A stretch of 64,000 nt of DNA from Shewanella sp. 10N.286.48.A6 (GCF_002873135.1 NZ_MCVI01000002.1:1-64000), one strand, 5' to 3'; shown: positions 48,424-58,482, counted from the stretch's first letter. Notes: generated by a model from the sequence alone, not told the origin. Numbers and translations are program-made.

Positions 48424-48473
48424 AGTGACCTCTTAAACCTCATCTTGATGTCTTTTTCGATGAGAGTACGATA

Positions 48474-49016
48474 CTAATTAGCTAACACCAGTAAATAATA
48501 ATCACGCTGCTGAAAGCCAAAATAATCGACCACTTCCATCGATGCCTTACGGGTATGTGCGGCAAAAGATAATGCATTATCTTCAGCAATGAAGGTGACC
48601 ATATAAGGTAGCTTTTTGCCTACATGCCTTGCTAACTGACTAACCAGTTGTTCAAAAATACCTTGGCCGCGATGATTACTATGGATCCAAATAGGACCAT
48701 ATTGGCAACTGTTACTCTCAGATAAACGGCTATAACCCATTTCGATACTGGGTAAGCGCTTTAATATCGCTTGATAGATAGACCAAGATTTAAATAGGGA
48801 CCAAGGGCCAGCAATAACATAACCAATAATCTTGCTATCGCAGCAAGCCAGCATTATCCAGCCTTGTTTAATTAAGCTGGTAATTTGCGACTCCGAAAAG
48901 TGTTGCCCTGCCATCCCCTGTCCATTTGACCCTAGCTCATCATGCATATGAGTTAGCTCAAGCTGAGCAATTTCAGCGGCATCATCTCGTTGGGCTAATC
49001 GATAACTAACTTTCAT
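48474..49016 (-). CDS. GNAT-family N-acetyltransferase
   Basis: 180 residues. GNAT motifs are VSYRLAQRDDAAEIAQLELTHM at the start, IGYVIAGPW, IWIHSNHRGQGIFEQLVSQLARHV (acetyl-CoA pyrophosphate loop N-H-R-G-Q-G) and ALSFAAHTRKASMEVVDYFGFQQRDYY. It could acetylate a small molecule or protein N-terminus. The ATG overlaps the end of the upstream small membrane protein by 4 bp, so the two are translationally coupled. Confidence 0.85.
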   Translation of the reverse strand: MKVSYRLAQRDDAAEIAQLELTHMHDELGSNGQGMAGQHFSESQITSLIKQGWIMLACCDSKIIGYVIAGPWSLFKSWSIYQAILKRLPSIEMGYSRLSESNSCQYGPIWIHSNHRGQGIFEQLVSQLARHVGKKLPYMVTFIAEDNALSFAAHTRKASMEVVDYFGFQQRDYYLLVLAN

Positions 49017-49249
49017 TTATCTTGCTCATCATCAGTTGAGTTTACGGCTTGTTTTTGCGCCCAACTAAAAACCAGGGCTACCGGATAAGGCGCCATGATG
49101 ACAAACCCAAGCCCAATTAAACACGCCACGACTAACATGCCAGAGACTTGACTAGCCACTTCAGTGAATAAATACAAACCAGCGCCGACGGCGACAAAAA
49201 TCAATCCAACGGCATGCAAAATTTTAAAAATGTTACTCATTAAACTCAC
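49013..49249 (-). CDS. small two-helix membrane protein
   Basis: 78 residues with two hydrophobic helices (ILHAVGLIFVAVGAGLYLFTEV and MLVVACLIGLGFVIMAPYPVALVFSW) and a charged tail. Family not recognised. Its stop overlaps the GNAT start (ATGA-type junction), which suggests a shared role or simply an operon. Confidence 0.65.
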   Translation of the reverse strand: MSLMSNIFKILHAVGLIFVAVGAGLYLFTEVASQVSGMLVVACLIGLGFVIMAPYPVALVFSWAQKQAVNSTDDEQDK

Positions 49250-49434
49250 TCTTTTTGGCTAATAGCCTTATTGTATCGCCTTATCGGGCAGATTCGGCTG
49301 ATTTAACATTTATTGATTAAATAAGGCGGTAATAAAATCAGTAAATTATCATTAATTATTATTCAAGATGAAAAAAATCAATGTGACTCAGTATATACTA
49401 TGGCTATTAACGACCCTATTTGGAAATGCCTCTC

Positions 49435-49851
49435 ATGTTCAAACCTCTCCTCGGCGCGTGTTGTATTATTTTTGGACTCAGTGCTTGTCAAAGTGCGCCG
49501 CCTCCAGTTGAACAAGTCAATCTACTTGGCAGTTGGCATATTGAAACCGCGCTATCAAATCCTGTGATTGATAATAGCCCTGCACAAATTACCTTTGCTG
49601 AAGAAGGTAAATTATCTGGCAACAACAGCTGTAACCGCTTCTTTGGTGATTATAGCCAGCAACAAGATAAGCTAAGCTTAACGCCTGCAGGCACTACCAG
49701 AATGGCCTGTGTTGAAGTATTGATGCAGCAAGAGCAAAGTATTATGAAAGCAATGACGTTAGTCACCAATATCAAACAAGCGAAATCGGGTAAGCTATTA
49801 CTAAAATCTCAAGATGGCGCCACCTTATTGGTATTGGCTAAACAAGATTAG
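49435..49851 (+). CDS. META-domain (HslJ-like) lipoprotein
   Basis: About 138 residues from the ATG at 49435 (GGA 10 nt upstream; in-frame starts at 49420 and 49426 also exist). Lipobox FGLSACQSA. The META domain follows: LLGSWHIE at the start and ITFAEEGKLSGNNSCNRFFGDY, then GTTRMACVEVLMQQEQSIMKAM, the family's hallmark segments. HslJ-type proteins are linked to outer-membrane stress and novobiocin tolerance; exact action unknown. A bidirectional terminator follows. Confidence 0.88.
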   Translation: MFKPLLGACCIIFGLSACQSAPPPVEQVNLLGSWHIETALSNPVIDNSPAQITFAEEGKLSGNNSCNRFFGDYSQQQDKLSLTPAGTTRMACVEVLMQQEQSIMKAMTLVTNIKQAKSGKLLLKSQDGATLLVLAKQD

Positions 49852-49864
49852 CTTGCGATTAAAC

Positions 49865-49898
49865 AAAAAAAGAGTGAAGCCATGGCTTCACTCTTTTT
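49865..49898. terminator. bidirectional terminator
   Basis: AAAAGAGTGAAGCC / GGCTTCACTCTTTT perfect 14-bp arms with a 2-nt centre between convergent META-lipoprotein and symporter genes. Confidence 0.85.
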
Positions 49899-49922
49899 GT
49901 ATCAATCGCTCACAGCATGATG

Positions 49923-51260
49923 CTAGCTAGGTATTTTTACCTGTGACTCAGTTTGTTGTAATTCAGTTTCTGCCTGCTGCACAATCATCGCAGACTGCTC
50001 CATATCCGCATTATAATGCTCAACATCAAGTTCATCTTCAGAGCGAGCAATCATAGTCGTTGCCACTAAGTCTCCTGAAACGTTAACCACTGTTCGCGCC
50101 ATATCTAATATTCGGTCGATACCGGCAATAATTGCCACACCTTCAAGTGGTAAGCCTACCGTTGTTAACACCAAGGTCAACATCACTAAACCAGCGCCAG
50201 GCACACCCGCAGTGCCAATTGAGGCTAAAGTCGCGGTAAGAATAATCGTTATGTATTCAACCCAAGTTAAATCCACCCCAAATGCCTGAGCAACAAATAA
50301 CGCAGTCACGCCCTGATAAAGCGCTGTGCCATCCATATTAATGGTGGTTCCCAGTGGCAATACAAAGCTTGAAATCTTTTTATTCACACCTAAGTTTTCA
50401 CTGGCACACTTCATGCTGGCAGGCAGGGTTCCTGCTGAACTTGAAGTGGTAAATGCCACCGCCATCGCATTAGCAATGCCTTTAAAAAACTGCAGCGGAT
50501 TGAGTTTGCCAAACACAGTTAATACTAAGCTGTAAAAACCAAGAATATGTAATGCACACCCCAAATAAACCGCTACAATGACTTTAATTAGCGGCAACAA
50601 CATCTCTAAGCCATACTCACCTGCAACCCAAGCCATCAGGCCAAACACGCCATAAGGTGCTAACTTCATCACCATGTCAGTCAGCTTGTACATGGCTTCT
50701 GCTAAGCTTTCAAATAGCTTAATCGCAGGCTTGCCACGCTCGCCGATTAACACCAGTGAAATACCTAATGCCACAGCAAATACAATTACCTGCAGAATTT
50801 GACCACTGGCTAGTGCCGCGACAGGGTTAGTCGGCACAATATTAATCAAGGTATCCATTAAGCTTGGCGCTTGCTTTACATCGGCTGCAGCTGCAGCCCC
50901 TTTAAGACCAAGACCTGCACCAGGCTGCATGATATAACCGACAAGCAGGCCAATACTGATAGCAATCGAAGTGGTACCTAAATAAAAGGCAAAAGACTTA
51001 AAGCCAATTCGGCCCATTTTCGCCGTATCCTGCATCGAGGTCACACCAACAATGAGCGAGCAAAATACCAAAGGAATAATTAACATTTTGATGGTATTTA
51101 CAAACAAAGTACCAATGGGTTTTAAATAGTTGGCATCTTCACCTAGGCTTACCCCAGTAATAATACCTAGCACCATACCTATGAGGATTTGTAACCACAA
51201 AGGAACTGACATCCAGCGAGACCAGGCCCGACCAAGAAGTGAAGGAGCATGTTTTGACAT
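49923..51260 (-). CDS. dicarboxylate/amino acid:cation symporter (DAACS family)
   Basis: 445-residue inner-membrane transporter of the glutamate/C4-dicarboxylate group. Signature features are FVNTIKMLIIPLVFCSLIVGV, the serine-rich re-entrant loop AVAFTTSSSAGTLPASMKCA, and PLGTTINMDGTALYQG, the NMDGT substrate/Na+ site. HP2-type loop ASIGTAGVPGAGLVML is also present. The substrate may be glutamate, aspartate or serine/threonine; sequence alone does not decide. The tail is acidic (EDELDVEHYNADMEQSAM). Own promoter in the 195-bp upstream spacer. Confidence 0.92.
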   Translation of the reverse strand: MSKHAPSLLGRAWSRWMSVPLWLQILIGMVLGIITGVSLGEDANYLKPIGTLFVNTIKMLIIPLVFCSLIVGVTSMQDTAKMGRIGFKSFAFYLGTTSIAISIGLLVGYIMQPGAGLGLKGAAAAADVKQAPSLMDTLINIVPTNPVAALASGQILQVIVFAVALGISLVLIGERGKPAIKLFESLAEAMYKLTDMVMKLAPYGVFGLMAWVAGEYGLEMLLPLIKVIVAVYLGCALHILGFYSLVLTVFGKLNPLQFFKGIANAMAVAFTTSSSAGTLPASMKCASENLGVNKKISSFVLPLGTTINMDGTALYQGVTALFVAQAFGVDLTWVEYITIILTATLASIGTAGVPGAGLVMLTLVLTTVGLPLEGVAIIAGIDRILDMARTVVNVSGDLVATTMIARSEDELDVEHYNADMEQSAMIVQQAETELQQTESQVKIPS

Positions 51261-51456
51261 GATTTAAAACCCTGTAAAATTGATAGTTGAGTAATTAAGT
51301 ACGCTGCTTATGATATGACTAACGAATGCACCGCTAAAGGTGGCATATATCACGATAAAAATCGGCGACGCATACTAGCATGACACCTCAACTACATTAG
51401 ATGATCTAGGTCACCTTATAAGGTCTATACACTATAAATTACAGGGTTTAAGCGCA

Positions 51457-51855
51457 TTAAGCTTCAAAAACAGTTTCAGCCTCATCAGTACCGACCTTTA
51501 GAGTATAAAGTGCTGCCGGAGGTCGCTCCCTTTCAATTAAGTAACTCCAGTAATCATCATCAAATCCCGCGAGAAAATTATTGCCCTCGCCACGTGATTT
51601 TAAGATTAACCACCACCAGACCATGCCCCAACAGCCAAAGGTGACTATGGTGAGCAAAAAATGCAACAAATGATTAATCGAAGGCTGTGTAAGCGATCTG
51701 ACTGTAGTAGCATGAGCTAAGTGAATCCTATTAGGGTGGCTAAAATATCGCCTAACCCTAAATTGATAGCGTCGGTAAATCGATGAGCTGACAGCTTTAT
51801 TAGCCTGAACCGTAGAATTTAATCCTGATTGACATTGAGCATGTGGCTTTGCCAT
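51457..51855 (-). CDS. hypothetical protein with one membrane helix
   Basis: About 132 residues from the ATG at 51855, preceded by GGGGG; an upstream in-frame start at 51993 would overlap the divergent acetyltransferase and adds only a hydrophobic low-complexity run. A single TM segment (INHLLHFLLTIVTFGCWGMVWWWLIL, about 72-97) resembles a short module found in many proteobacterial small membrane proteins. The C-terminus is acidic. Function unknown. Confidence 0.55.
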   Translation of the reverse strand: MAKPHAQCQSGLNSTVQANKAVSSSIYRRYQFRVRRYFSHPNRIHLAHATTVRSLTQPSINHLLHFLLTIVTFGCWGMVWWWLILKSRGEGNNFLAGFDDDYWSYLIERERPPAALYTLKVGTDEAETVFEA

Positions 51856-51953
51856 AACTGCCCCCAAAAACAAAACAAGTATAATTATTAAGCATAGCAG
51901 CCTAGACTTTAGTCGAATAAAAATTAGCACTATTTTTATATCAAGGAGCCACA

Positions 51954-52409
51954 ATGAAAATAAGAAAAGGCCAACTATCAGATTTATCAGCATTAGTTGA
52001 ATTTAACCAAGCCATGGCAATGGAAACTGAGCAGCTTCACTTGGATAATGAACAGCTCACTAAAGGGGTGAGCACTATGCTAAGCAGCCCAGAAAAAGGC
52101 TTTTATTTAGTGGCTGAGATAGATGGTGACATCGTGGGTTCATTAATGGTCACCCTTGAATGGAGTGATTGGCGCGCAACTAACTATTGCTGGATCCAAA
52201 GTGTGTATATACGCCCGCAAAACCGCCGCCAAGGAATATATGGCAAACTTTATCAGCAAGTTAAAGCAATGGCTGAGGACATGGGCGGCGCGGCCAGTTT
52301 CAGATTATATGTAGAGCATGATAATCATGCCGCTCAGCAAACCTATAAGGCACTCGGCATGGAGCAAAGCCATTATTTGATGTTTGAACAGCTTCCAGAA
52401 GCTCACTAA
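51954..52409 (+). CDS. GNAT-family N-acetyltransferase
   Basis: 151 residues, compact GNAT fold. IRKGQLSDLSALVEFNQAMA is the opening helix, VGSLMVTLEWSDWR the central strand, WIQSVYIRPQNRRQGIYGKLYQQV the acetyl-CoA loop (R-R-Q-G-I-Y-G), and LYVEHDNHAAQQTYKALGMEQSHYLMFE the ending. Good ribosome site AAGGAG. The substrate is unknown. It is divergent from the hypothetical gene at 51457-51855. Confidence 0.88.
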   Translation: MKIRKGQLSDLSALVEFNQAMAMETEQLHLDNEQLTKGVSTMLSSPEKGFYLVAEIDGDIVGSLMVTLEWSDWRATNYCWIQSVYIRPQNRRQGIYGKLYQQVKAMAEDMGGAASFRLYVEHDNHAAQQTYKALGMEQSHYLMFEQLPEAH

Positions 52410-52440
52410 TCAGCGTCAACTATCAAAAAATCTCAATAAA

Positions 52441-52467
52441 AAAGGCTTTCAAATGAAAGCCTTTTTA
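52441..52467. terminator. bidirectional terminator
   Basis: AAAGGCTTTCA / TGAAAGCCTTT perfect 11-bp arms, with T and A runs, between convergent acetyltransferase and sdaA. Confidence 0.85.
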
Positions 52468-52498
52468 TTGAGTTCAAGCTGTTATCTCAAACTAAAAA

Positions 52499-53866
52499 TT
52501 AAGCACAAAGGTTAGTCACTTTAATGGCTAAGCCACCCTGACTGGTTTCACGGTATTTAGAGTGCATGTCTTTGCCAGTCTCATACATAGTCGCGATCAC
52601 TTTATCTAAGCTTACTCTAGGCTCTGAATTACGACGAAGCGCCATACGTGAGGCATTAATCGCTTTAACCGATGCTATGGCATTACGCTCAATACAAGGC
52701 ACCTGCACTTGACCTGCGACTGGATCGCAAGTTAAGCCAAGGTTATGCTCCATGCCAATTTCAGCCGCCATACACACTTGTGAAGGTGAGCCGCCCATTA
52801 ACTCAGCTAAGCCCGCCGCCGCCATAGAACACGCCACACCCACTTCACCCTGACAGCCCACTTCAGCACCAGAGATTGACGCATTACGTTTATAAAGCGA
52901 GCCGACTGCCGCTGCTGCTAAAAAATAACGACTGCATTCTTTAGGGCCAACCTTTTGAATAAACTTATTATAGTAAGCTAATACCGCAGGAATAATCCCA
53001 GCAGCGCCATTGGTTGGTGACGTCACCACGCGGCCACCAGCAGCATTTTCTTCGCTCACAGCTAAGGCAAATAAGTTAACCCAATCAATTATTTCCATTG
53101 GATCATTACTTAAACGCTCACAGCGTAATAACTCACGATGTAACGCTGGCGCTCGACGTGACACTTTTAGCGGCCCCGCTAACACCCCTTCAGTATGACA
53201 GCCCTTTTCAATGGCGTTTTGCATGGTTTTCCATACTAAACTAAAGCCAGTGTACATCTCTTCTTCAGTGCGAAAACACAGCTCATTTTGCTTCATCAAG
53301 CCACTGATGCTTAAACCTGACTCTTTGCAGTGCGCCATGAGTTCATCGGCAAAATTAAAGTGATAAGGTACTTTTACCCCATTAGAGTGAGTTTGATTAA
53401 ACTCAGCTTCATCAACAATAAAGCCGCCACCGATTGAATAGTAGGTATTTGAGTAAACACGCTCATCGCCAATCCAAGCATGCAACTTCATCGCATTTTC
53501 ATGTAATGGCAGCGTTTCAGGATGAAACACTAATGCATCAGTAGGGAACGCCACATGATGAATCGCATCACCAATGATAATTTCTTCGGTTTTAGCCACT
53601 TGAGCAATGAAATGTTCAATAGCTTTAATATCCACAGTTTCAGGCTCATTACCGGCTAAACCCATAATAATAGCGATATCAGTATGATGACCCTTTCCCG
53701 TTAGTGAAAGAGAACCATAAACATCCACGGTAAATTTAGTAATTTGTGTTAGCTGCCCTTGCTCAATTAAATCATCAACAAACCGATTAGCCGCTTTCAT
53801 TGGGCCTACGGTATGCGAGCTTGATGGCCCAATACCAATCTTAAAGATTTCAAATGCACTAAACAT
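52499..53866 (-). CDS. sdaA: L-serine ammonia-lyase (L-serine dehydratase)
   Basis: 455 residues, the single-chain 4Fe-4S type that turns L-serine to pyruvate and ammonia. The beta domain [24 protein letters not shown] is followed by the alpha domain with [39 protein letters not shown], and [28 protein letters not shown], which carry the cluster Cys residues. It lies downstream of the serine transporter gene and shares its strand, but a terminator lies between, so each may have its own promoter. Together they form a serine-uptake and degradation module. Confidence 0.96.
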   Translation of the reverse strand: MFSAFEIFKIGIGPSSSHTVGPMKAANRFVDDLIEQGQLTQITKFTVDVYGSLSLTGKGHHTDIAIIMGLAGNEPETVDIKAIEHFIAQVAKTEEIIIGDAIHHVAFPTDALVFHPETLPLHENAMKLHAWIGDERVYSNTYYSIGGGFIVDEAEFNQTHSNGVKVPYHFNFADELMAHCKESGLSISGLMKQNELCFRTEEEMYTGFSLVWKTMQNAIEKGCHTEGVLAGPLKVSRRAPALHRELLRCERLSNDPMEIIDWVNLFALAVSEENAAGGRVVTSPTNGAAGIIPAVLAYYNKFIQKVGPKECSRYFLAAAAVGSLYKRNASISGAEVGCQGEVGVACSMAAAGLAELMGGSPSQVCMAAEIGMEHNLGLTCDPVAGQVQVPCIERNAIASVKAINASRMALRRNSEPRVSLDKVIATMYETGKDMHSKYRETSQGGLAIKVTNLCA

Positions 53867-54008
53867 AGATGTACCTCAACACTTTTGTATCTAAGCGCGC
53901 GGTTTTGGCTATCATGTCAAATCAACATCGATTGTAGTTAATCAGTTGAGTTAACTTAATTCACTTGGACCAAAACAACACACTAAAACAGCAAAGATAA
54001 AACAGAAA

Positions 54009-54033
54009 AGAGGAGCATCAAAGATACTCCTCT
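54009..54033 (-). terminator. serine transporter gene terminator
   Basis: AGAGGAGCATC / GATACTCCTCT with one mismatch and a T-rich end on the minus strand. Confidence 0.7.
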
Positions 54034-54056
54034 ACTACAGCAAAACTTGAATTAAT

Positions 54057-55349
54057 TTAGCTCATTAAGCCAAATAGAATCGCTGTCATAGCCAGTAAAC
54101 CAGCAATAACCACAAACACATTACTAATGCGGCCACGGTAAGCTTTTAGCGCAGGTACTTTATGGACAGCATACATAGGCATTAGATAAAGGATTGCAGC
54201 AATAATCGGACCGCCCAACGCTTCAATCATGCCTAAAATGCTTGGGTTAATAACCGCAACAATCCAGATGCTGAAGAACATGAAAGCCAAAATGAATTTA
54301 TTTAGCTTAGCCTCTGATACTTCTTTATTACTGCTACGTAATTGCTTAGTGATCATGCCTTTTAAACCTTCAGTCGCCCCTAAGTAGTGGCCAAAGAAAG
54401 AAGAAATAATCGCAATAAACGCAATAATAGGGCCAAAGTAGCTCACAAAACCACTTGAGTGAACATTGGCTAAGTAAGACAAAATAGCTAAGTTTTCACT
54501 CTTTGCTTCAGCAAGTTGCGCTGGGCTTAATGATAAAACACAAGAGAACACGAACAGCATCACGAAGCCTACAAGCATCATTGAGGTGTTACGTAAAATC
54601 ACATCTGCTTTTTTAGCTGCATTGTTGCCATGCTCACGCTTAAGTGACACAGAGAATTGTGAAATTGCAGGAGAATGGTTAAAAGCAAAGATCAATACTG
54701 GAATAGTTAACCAAACAGTACCAAAAAACTCACCTGCCGATGGCACCACTTGCAAAGCATCCATTTTCCAGTCAGGAATTAAGTAAAATGACATAAATGC
54801 CAAAATCGCAACCAGTGGGTAGACTAAAAATTGCGTCACTTTCAGCATGAATTTTTCACCCGCAACCATCACTGACATCATGCCAATAATAAGTAATGCC
54901 GATAATAAAAAACGTGGCGGTGAGGCAAAGCCAAGCTGGTGAACAATAAAGCTATCAACTGTGTTAGTAATACCAACACCATAGATAAGCACAATAGGAA
55001 AAATAGCAAAGAAGTATAACAGCGTGATCGCTTTACCCGCTTTAACGCCAAAGTGCTCTTCTACCACTTGAGTAATATCACTACCCGGATTCTTAGAAGA
55101 GCACACAAAGCGAGATAAACCGCGATGAGCAAGGTAAGTCATAGGTCCAATAATAACGGCCATCATGACTAAAGGCCAAAAACCGCCCATACCCGCGTTA
55201 ATAGGTAAAAACAAAATACCGGCGCCAACAGCGGTGCCAAATAGACTTAACATCCAAGTGGTATCTTGACGACTCCAGCCTTTAACTGGAGTTTGCTCAC
55301 CTTGAGTTGCTACAGCAACATCCTGCGCACTGATTGAATCTCTTTGCAT
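54057..55349 (-). CDS. sdaC: serine transporter, SdaC/hydroxy-aromatic amino acid permease type
   Basis: About 430 residues from the ATG at 55349, preceded by AAAGG; an in-frame start at 55439 adds 30 soluble residues not seen in the family. HAAAP-family permease with about 11 membrane helices. [22 protein letters not shown] at the start and [23 protein letters not shown] are the family hallmarks. SdaC imports serine with protons. Its neighbour sdaA degrades the product. The name is by best resemblance and context; threonine is another possible substrate. Confidence 0.85.
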   Translation of the reverse strand: MQRDSISAQDVAVATQGEQTPVKGWSRQDTTWMLSLFGTAVGAGILFLPINAGMGGFWPLVMMAVIIGPMTYLAHRGLSRFVCSSKNPGSDITQVVEEHFGVKAGKAITLLYFFAIFPIVLIYGVGITNTVDSFIVHQLGFASPPRFLLSALLIIGMMSVMVAGEKFMLKVTQFLVYPLVAILAFMSFYLIPDWKMDALQVVPSAGEFFGTVWLTIPVLIFAFNHSPAISQFSVSLKREHGNNAAKKADVILRNTSMMLVGFVMLFVFSCVLSLSPAQLAEAKSENLAILSYLANVHSSGFVSYFGPIIAFIAIISSFFGHYLGATEGLKGMITKQLRSSNKEVSEAKLNKFILAFMFFSIWIVAVINPSILGMIEALGGPIIAAILYLMPMYAVHKVPALKAYRGRISNVFVVIAGLLAMTAILFGLMS

Positions 55350-55865
55350 GGAATAACCTTTGAGGTAACTAATTTGGCGCGGAGAATACAGTGTTCTTAT
55401 TTGAGAATAGTGACCTAGTTCATTTTTTTGATCCCACACAGCAATAAGAGAGGCGCAATGTGCGCATGATCAAATATTAACTTGGTTACTAATACAGCTT
55501 CATTAACAACAATTAATTTAATTGCCAACATTAGATACAAATGATCAACTGCGAATGTACTGCAAAGTCACAAGCCAAAGGGGTTTAAACACTAATAACC
55601 TAGTGAATACTTGACTATTTCAATCAAGTAACTCAAGGTTTTTCGATGATAAAATAGCCTTATCACTGTCGAAAGGGAAACGAGAAGGTTAGCTTGAAAT
55701 AGAAGATTAACTTGAAATAGAAGATTAGCTTGAAAAAGAAAGTTAGCTGGAAATAGATAAGTAAGCTAAAAGCAAAGTTAATATTCACCCAGCAAAGCGT
55801 CGAATTTACATTTTTACAGCGGTAAATTCGACTCAACTGAAGTTATATACGATATAACAATATCG
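55350..55865. other. intergenic region upstream of sdaC with tandem repeats
   Basis: About 510 bp. It holds the expected sdaC promoter on one side and a four-copy 18-bp repeat (55689-55760, listed separately) on the other. No coding frame or RNA gene is supported. Confidence 0.45.
55689..55760. repeat. four tandem copies of an 18-bp repeat
   Basis: TTAGCTTGAAATAGAAGA (55689), TTAACTTGAAATAGAAGA (55707), TTAGCTTGAAAAAGAAAG (55725), TTAGCTGGAAATAGATAA (55743). Each copy carries stop codons, so it is not a coding repeat. Located 105 bp from the RNase H gene stop. Confidence 0.85.
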
Positions 55866-56639
55866 CTAGCCCGTTCTTAAACTTAATATGGCGGCGACAT
55901 CCAGCGCCTTGTCATATTTGACAAACCCAGTCAGTTTTTGATCAATGGCATAAATCGACATACGGTCGGCCAATTCATTGCCTTCAATCCCCACATGAGC
56001 GGCAACGTGTTCAATCTCCATATCATCTTTAATGGCATCATAAAGTTCATGAGCCTGCTTAATGACTTCAAGATTGGCGATATCACCGGCAGTCTTGCGT
56101 TTCCAGCCTTTTGACTTCCAGCCATAAGCCCAATTAGTGATGCAATTAATCGAATATTGGGAGTCACTGAGTATTTTAACCGTTTGATTAGCCTTAATGG
56201 CCTTTTGTGCCACTAATATCGCTTGATAAAGCGCATTCAATTCGGCGCTATTATTGGTGCCATTGGGATTATATAAACCAAACCACAACTCAGCGACTGC
56301 GCCATTACGGTAAATCGCCATGCCTGAGCCCGCTTTACCAGGGTTGGGCTCACAGCCGCCATCAGTGAATATCATCACCTCATGAGTGGATAAATCAATC
56401 TTAGCTTTGCTGGTCGATGTTGTTTTAGTCGCAGTGCTAGCTTTACTTTTCGCGCTAAAAGCCGCTTTACCTATACTTTTACTTGCCGATGCGCCAAATG
56501 CCGCTTTAGCCTCTGCTTCAGTCGGGAAAGATTTGTATTTTGCTTGGGGAAATTTATCCACCTGCTTCTTGGTATAATCCCAACTGGTAAAAATGCCGGT
56601 CTCACGCCCTGCCCAAACCACATAAAACTTCTTCGCCAT
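55866..56639 (-). CDS. rnhA: ribonuclease HI with N-terminal viroplasmin domain
   Basis: About 257 residues from ATG 56639 (GAGAAG before it; a start at 56681 is less likely). The N-terminal 45 residues (KFYVVWAGRETGIFTSWDYTKK ... YKSFPTEAEAKAAFG) are a viroplasmin-like RNA/DNA hybrid-binding module. An Ala/Lys/Ser/Thr-rich linker (about 55-90) follows. The RNase H core has the catalytic set FTDGGCEPNPG (Asp), NNSAELNAL (Glu), LSDSQYSINC (Asp) and VAAHVGIEGNELADRMS (His and Asp). It cleaves RNA in RNA-DNA hybrids. This is the eukaryote-like longer form, probably in addition to an ordinary RNase HI elsewhere. Confidence 0.93.
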   Translation of the reverse strand: MAKKFYVVWAGRETGIFTSWDYTKKQVDKFPQAKYKSFPTEAEAKAAFGASASKSIGKAAFSAKSKASTATKTTSTSKAKIDLSTHEVMIFTDGGCEPNPGKAGSGMAIYRNGAVAELWFGLYNPNGTNNSAELNALYQAILVAQKAIKANQTVKILSDSQYSINCITNWAYGWKSKGWKRKTAGDIANLEVIKQAHELYDAIKDDMEIEHVAAHVGIEGNELADRMSIYAIDQKLTGFVKYDKALDVAAILSLRTG

Positions 56640-56741
56640 AATGACTTCTCTATAAAATCGCTTAAGATACTCAATGCGCACCAGTTTAGCGTATGACGTA
56701 GCAAAATCACCAACTGTTCAGTAAAACTTGGATACTAATTT

Positions 56742-57299
56742 ATGCCTCAAGCACCATTAACGATTATTGTCGGCTCAAATAACCCCGTAAAAATCAATGC
56801 CGCCAAAGTGGCCATCAGTCAGTATTTTCCTGATCGTAAAATCAATTGCAGCGGCATGCATGCGCCCTCGTTAGTGGCCGATCAACCCATGACAGATGCA
56901 GAAACCAAATTAGGGGCCATTAATCGCGCCCAGTTTTGCCAGTCGCAATACCAATCAAATGCCCAAGAGGCTGACTTTTTTATCGCGATGGAAGGCGGTG
57001 TTGATAATTTTGACCATGGCCCTGCGACATTTGCTTATATGGCCATCATTCATAAGCAACAACTATCAGTTGGTCGCAGCGCGCTACTGCCATTACCCAC
57101 TCAAGTTTACCAAGCGCTAGAGCAAGGTGAAGAGCTGGGCCATGTTATGGATAAACTCTTTAATACCCACAACATTAAGCAAAAAGGCGGCGCAATTGGA
57201 TTACTCACTCACGGCTTAGCAACCCGCGAAAGCATTTACACCCAAGCGATTATTTTAGCGATGGCGCCTTTTATGAATGCTGAATTTTTCAACAATTAG
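56742..57299 (+). CDS. yjjX: inosine/xanthosine triphosphatase YjjX
   Basis: 185 residues. Housecleaning NTPase that hydrolyses ITP and XTP. Family marks are IIVGSNNPVKINAAKVAI at the start, SLVADQPMTDAETKLGAINRA, FFIAMEGGVDNF, and the closing KGGAIGLLTHGLATRESIYTQAIILAMAPF. Divergent from the RNase H gene with a 100-bp spacer. The next gene (aldo/keto reductase) follows at 80 bp on the same strand. Confidence 0.94.
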   Translation: MPQAPLTIIVGSNNPVKINAAKVAISQYFPDRKINCSGMHAPSLVADQPMTDAETKLGAINRAQFCQSQYQSNAQEADFFIAMEGGVDNFDHGPATFAYMAIIHKQQLSVGRSALLPLPTQVYQALEQGEELGHVMDKLFNTHNIKQKGGAIGLLTHGLATRESIYTQAIILAMAPFMNAEFFNN

Positions 57300-57380
57300 T
57301 TTGCCCATAGGAATAAGTTACTTTGTTTTATGGATAAAGATTGCTAACTTCGAAGTAACTCGTTTCCATAGGAGAATTAA

Positions 57381-58421
57381 ATGGAATATCAACGCATAGC
57401 GCATTCTAGCCTTGATGTTAGCAAGATTTGTCTTGGTACCATGACATGGGGCGAACAAAATACCCAAGCCCAAGCTTTTGCACAAATGGATTACGCCATT
57501 GGTCGTGGAATTAACTTTATTGATACCGCTGAAATGTATCCTGTGCCACCCAGTGCTGACACCCAAGGTGAAACTGAGCGCATTATTGGTCACTACCTTA
57601 AACAAAGAGGTAATCGCGATAATTTAGTCATTGCATCAAAAGTGTCAGCTGCAGGCCCTAAAAGTGATTTTGTTAGACCAAACATGGCCTTAGATTGGGT
57701 CAACATCCACCAAGCGGTTGATGCATCACTAGAGCGACTACAAGTCGATACCATTGATTTATATCAGCTGCACTGGCCTGATAGACACTGTAATTACTTC
57801 GGTGAGCTACTTTACGACCAACTGGATGATGAACATCAAACCCCTATTTTAGAAACCTTAGAAGCATTAGCTGAAGTCATCCGCCAAGGAAAAGTGCGCT
57901 ATATCGGCGTGTCCAATGAAACCCCTTGGGGCTTAATGCAATACCTTCGATTAGCTGAAAAGCATGGCTTACCCCGCATCGTCAGTGTGCAAAATCCTTA
58001 TAGTTTGCTTAATCGCAGCTTTGAGGTGGGCATGTCTGAAATCAGCCACCGTGAAGAATTGCCTTTGCTGGCCTACTCGCCTTTAGCTTTTGGCGCATTA
58101 ACAGGTAAATATGAAAATAATCAGTGGCCTGAAAACGCCAGATTAACGTTATTTAAGCGCTTTGCCCGCTATAACAGCACAGCAATGGCAATTGAAGCTA
58201 CTCAAGCTTATGTGGATTTAGCCCGTGAGTTTGGTTTGTCGCCAACCCAAATGGCCTTAGCCTTTGTTAATTCAAGACGCTTTGTCGCTTCAAACATTAT
58301 TGGCGCTACCAATCTTGAACAGTTAAAAGAAAATATCGATAGCCTTGATGTTAGTTTGTCCGCAGAGCTTATTGGCCGCATCAACGAGCTGTCTAACCTT
58401 TATCGCTTGCCTTGCCCATAA
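57381..58421 (+). CDS. tas: aldo/keto reductase, Tas-like
   Basis: 346 residues, NADP(H)-dependent AKR of the Tas/YgdS type. Catalytic tetrad parts are visible: FIDTAEMYPVPP (Asp and Tyr), VIASKVSAAGP (Lys) and DLYQLHWPDRHC (His). The long insert SADTQGETERIIGHYLKQRGNRDNL and WPDRHCNYFGELLYDQ are typical of Tas. NADP-binding SNIIGATNLEQLKENI lies near the end. Physiological substrate unknown; E. coli tas complements a tyrosine/prephenate-related defect. AGGAGA ribosome site. Terminator at 58483-58518. Confidence 0.9.
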   Translation: MEYQRIAHSSLDVSKICLGTMTWGEQNTQAQAFAQMDYAIGRGINFIDTAEMYPVPPSADTQGETERIIGHYLKQRGNRDNLVIASKVSAAGPKSDFVRPNMALDWVNIHQAVDASLERLQVDTIDLYQLHWPDRHCNYFGELLYDQLDDEHQTPILETLEALAEVIRQGKVRYIGVSNETPWGLMQYLRLAEKHGLPRIVSVQNPYSLLNRSFEVGMSEISHREELPLLAYSPLAFGALTGKYENNQWPENARLTLFKRFARYNSTAMAIEATQAYVDLAREFGLSPTQMALAFVNSRRFVASNIIGATNLEQLKENIDSLDVSLSAELIGRINELSNLYRLPCP

Positions 58422-58482
58422 CAAGTGTGAATAACAGGGGTTAATAAGACCTTTTGCCAATCAGCATATTGATGCTTGCAAT

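Noticed and set aside
51856..51993. Upstream extension of the hypothetical gene at 51457-51855
   Set aside because: It would overlap the divergent acetyltransferase start, and the added residues are a low-complexity hydrophobic run.
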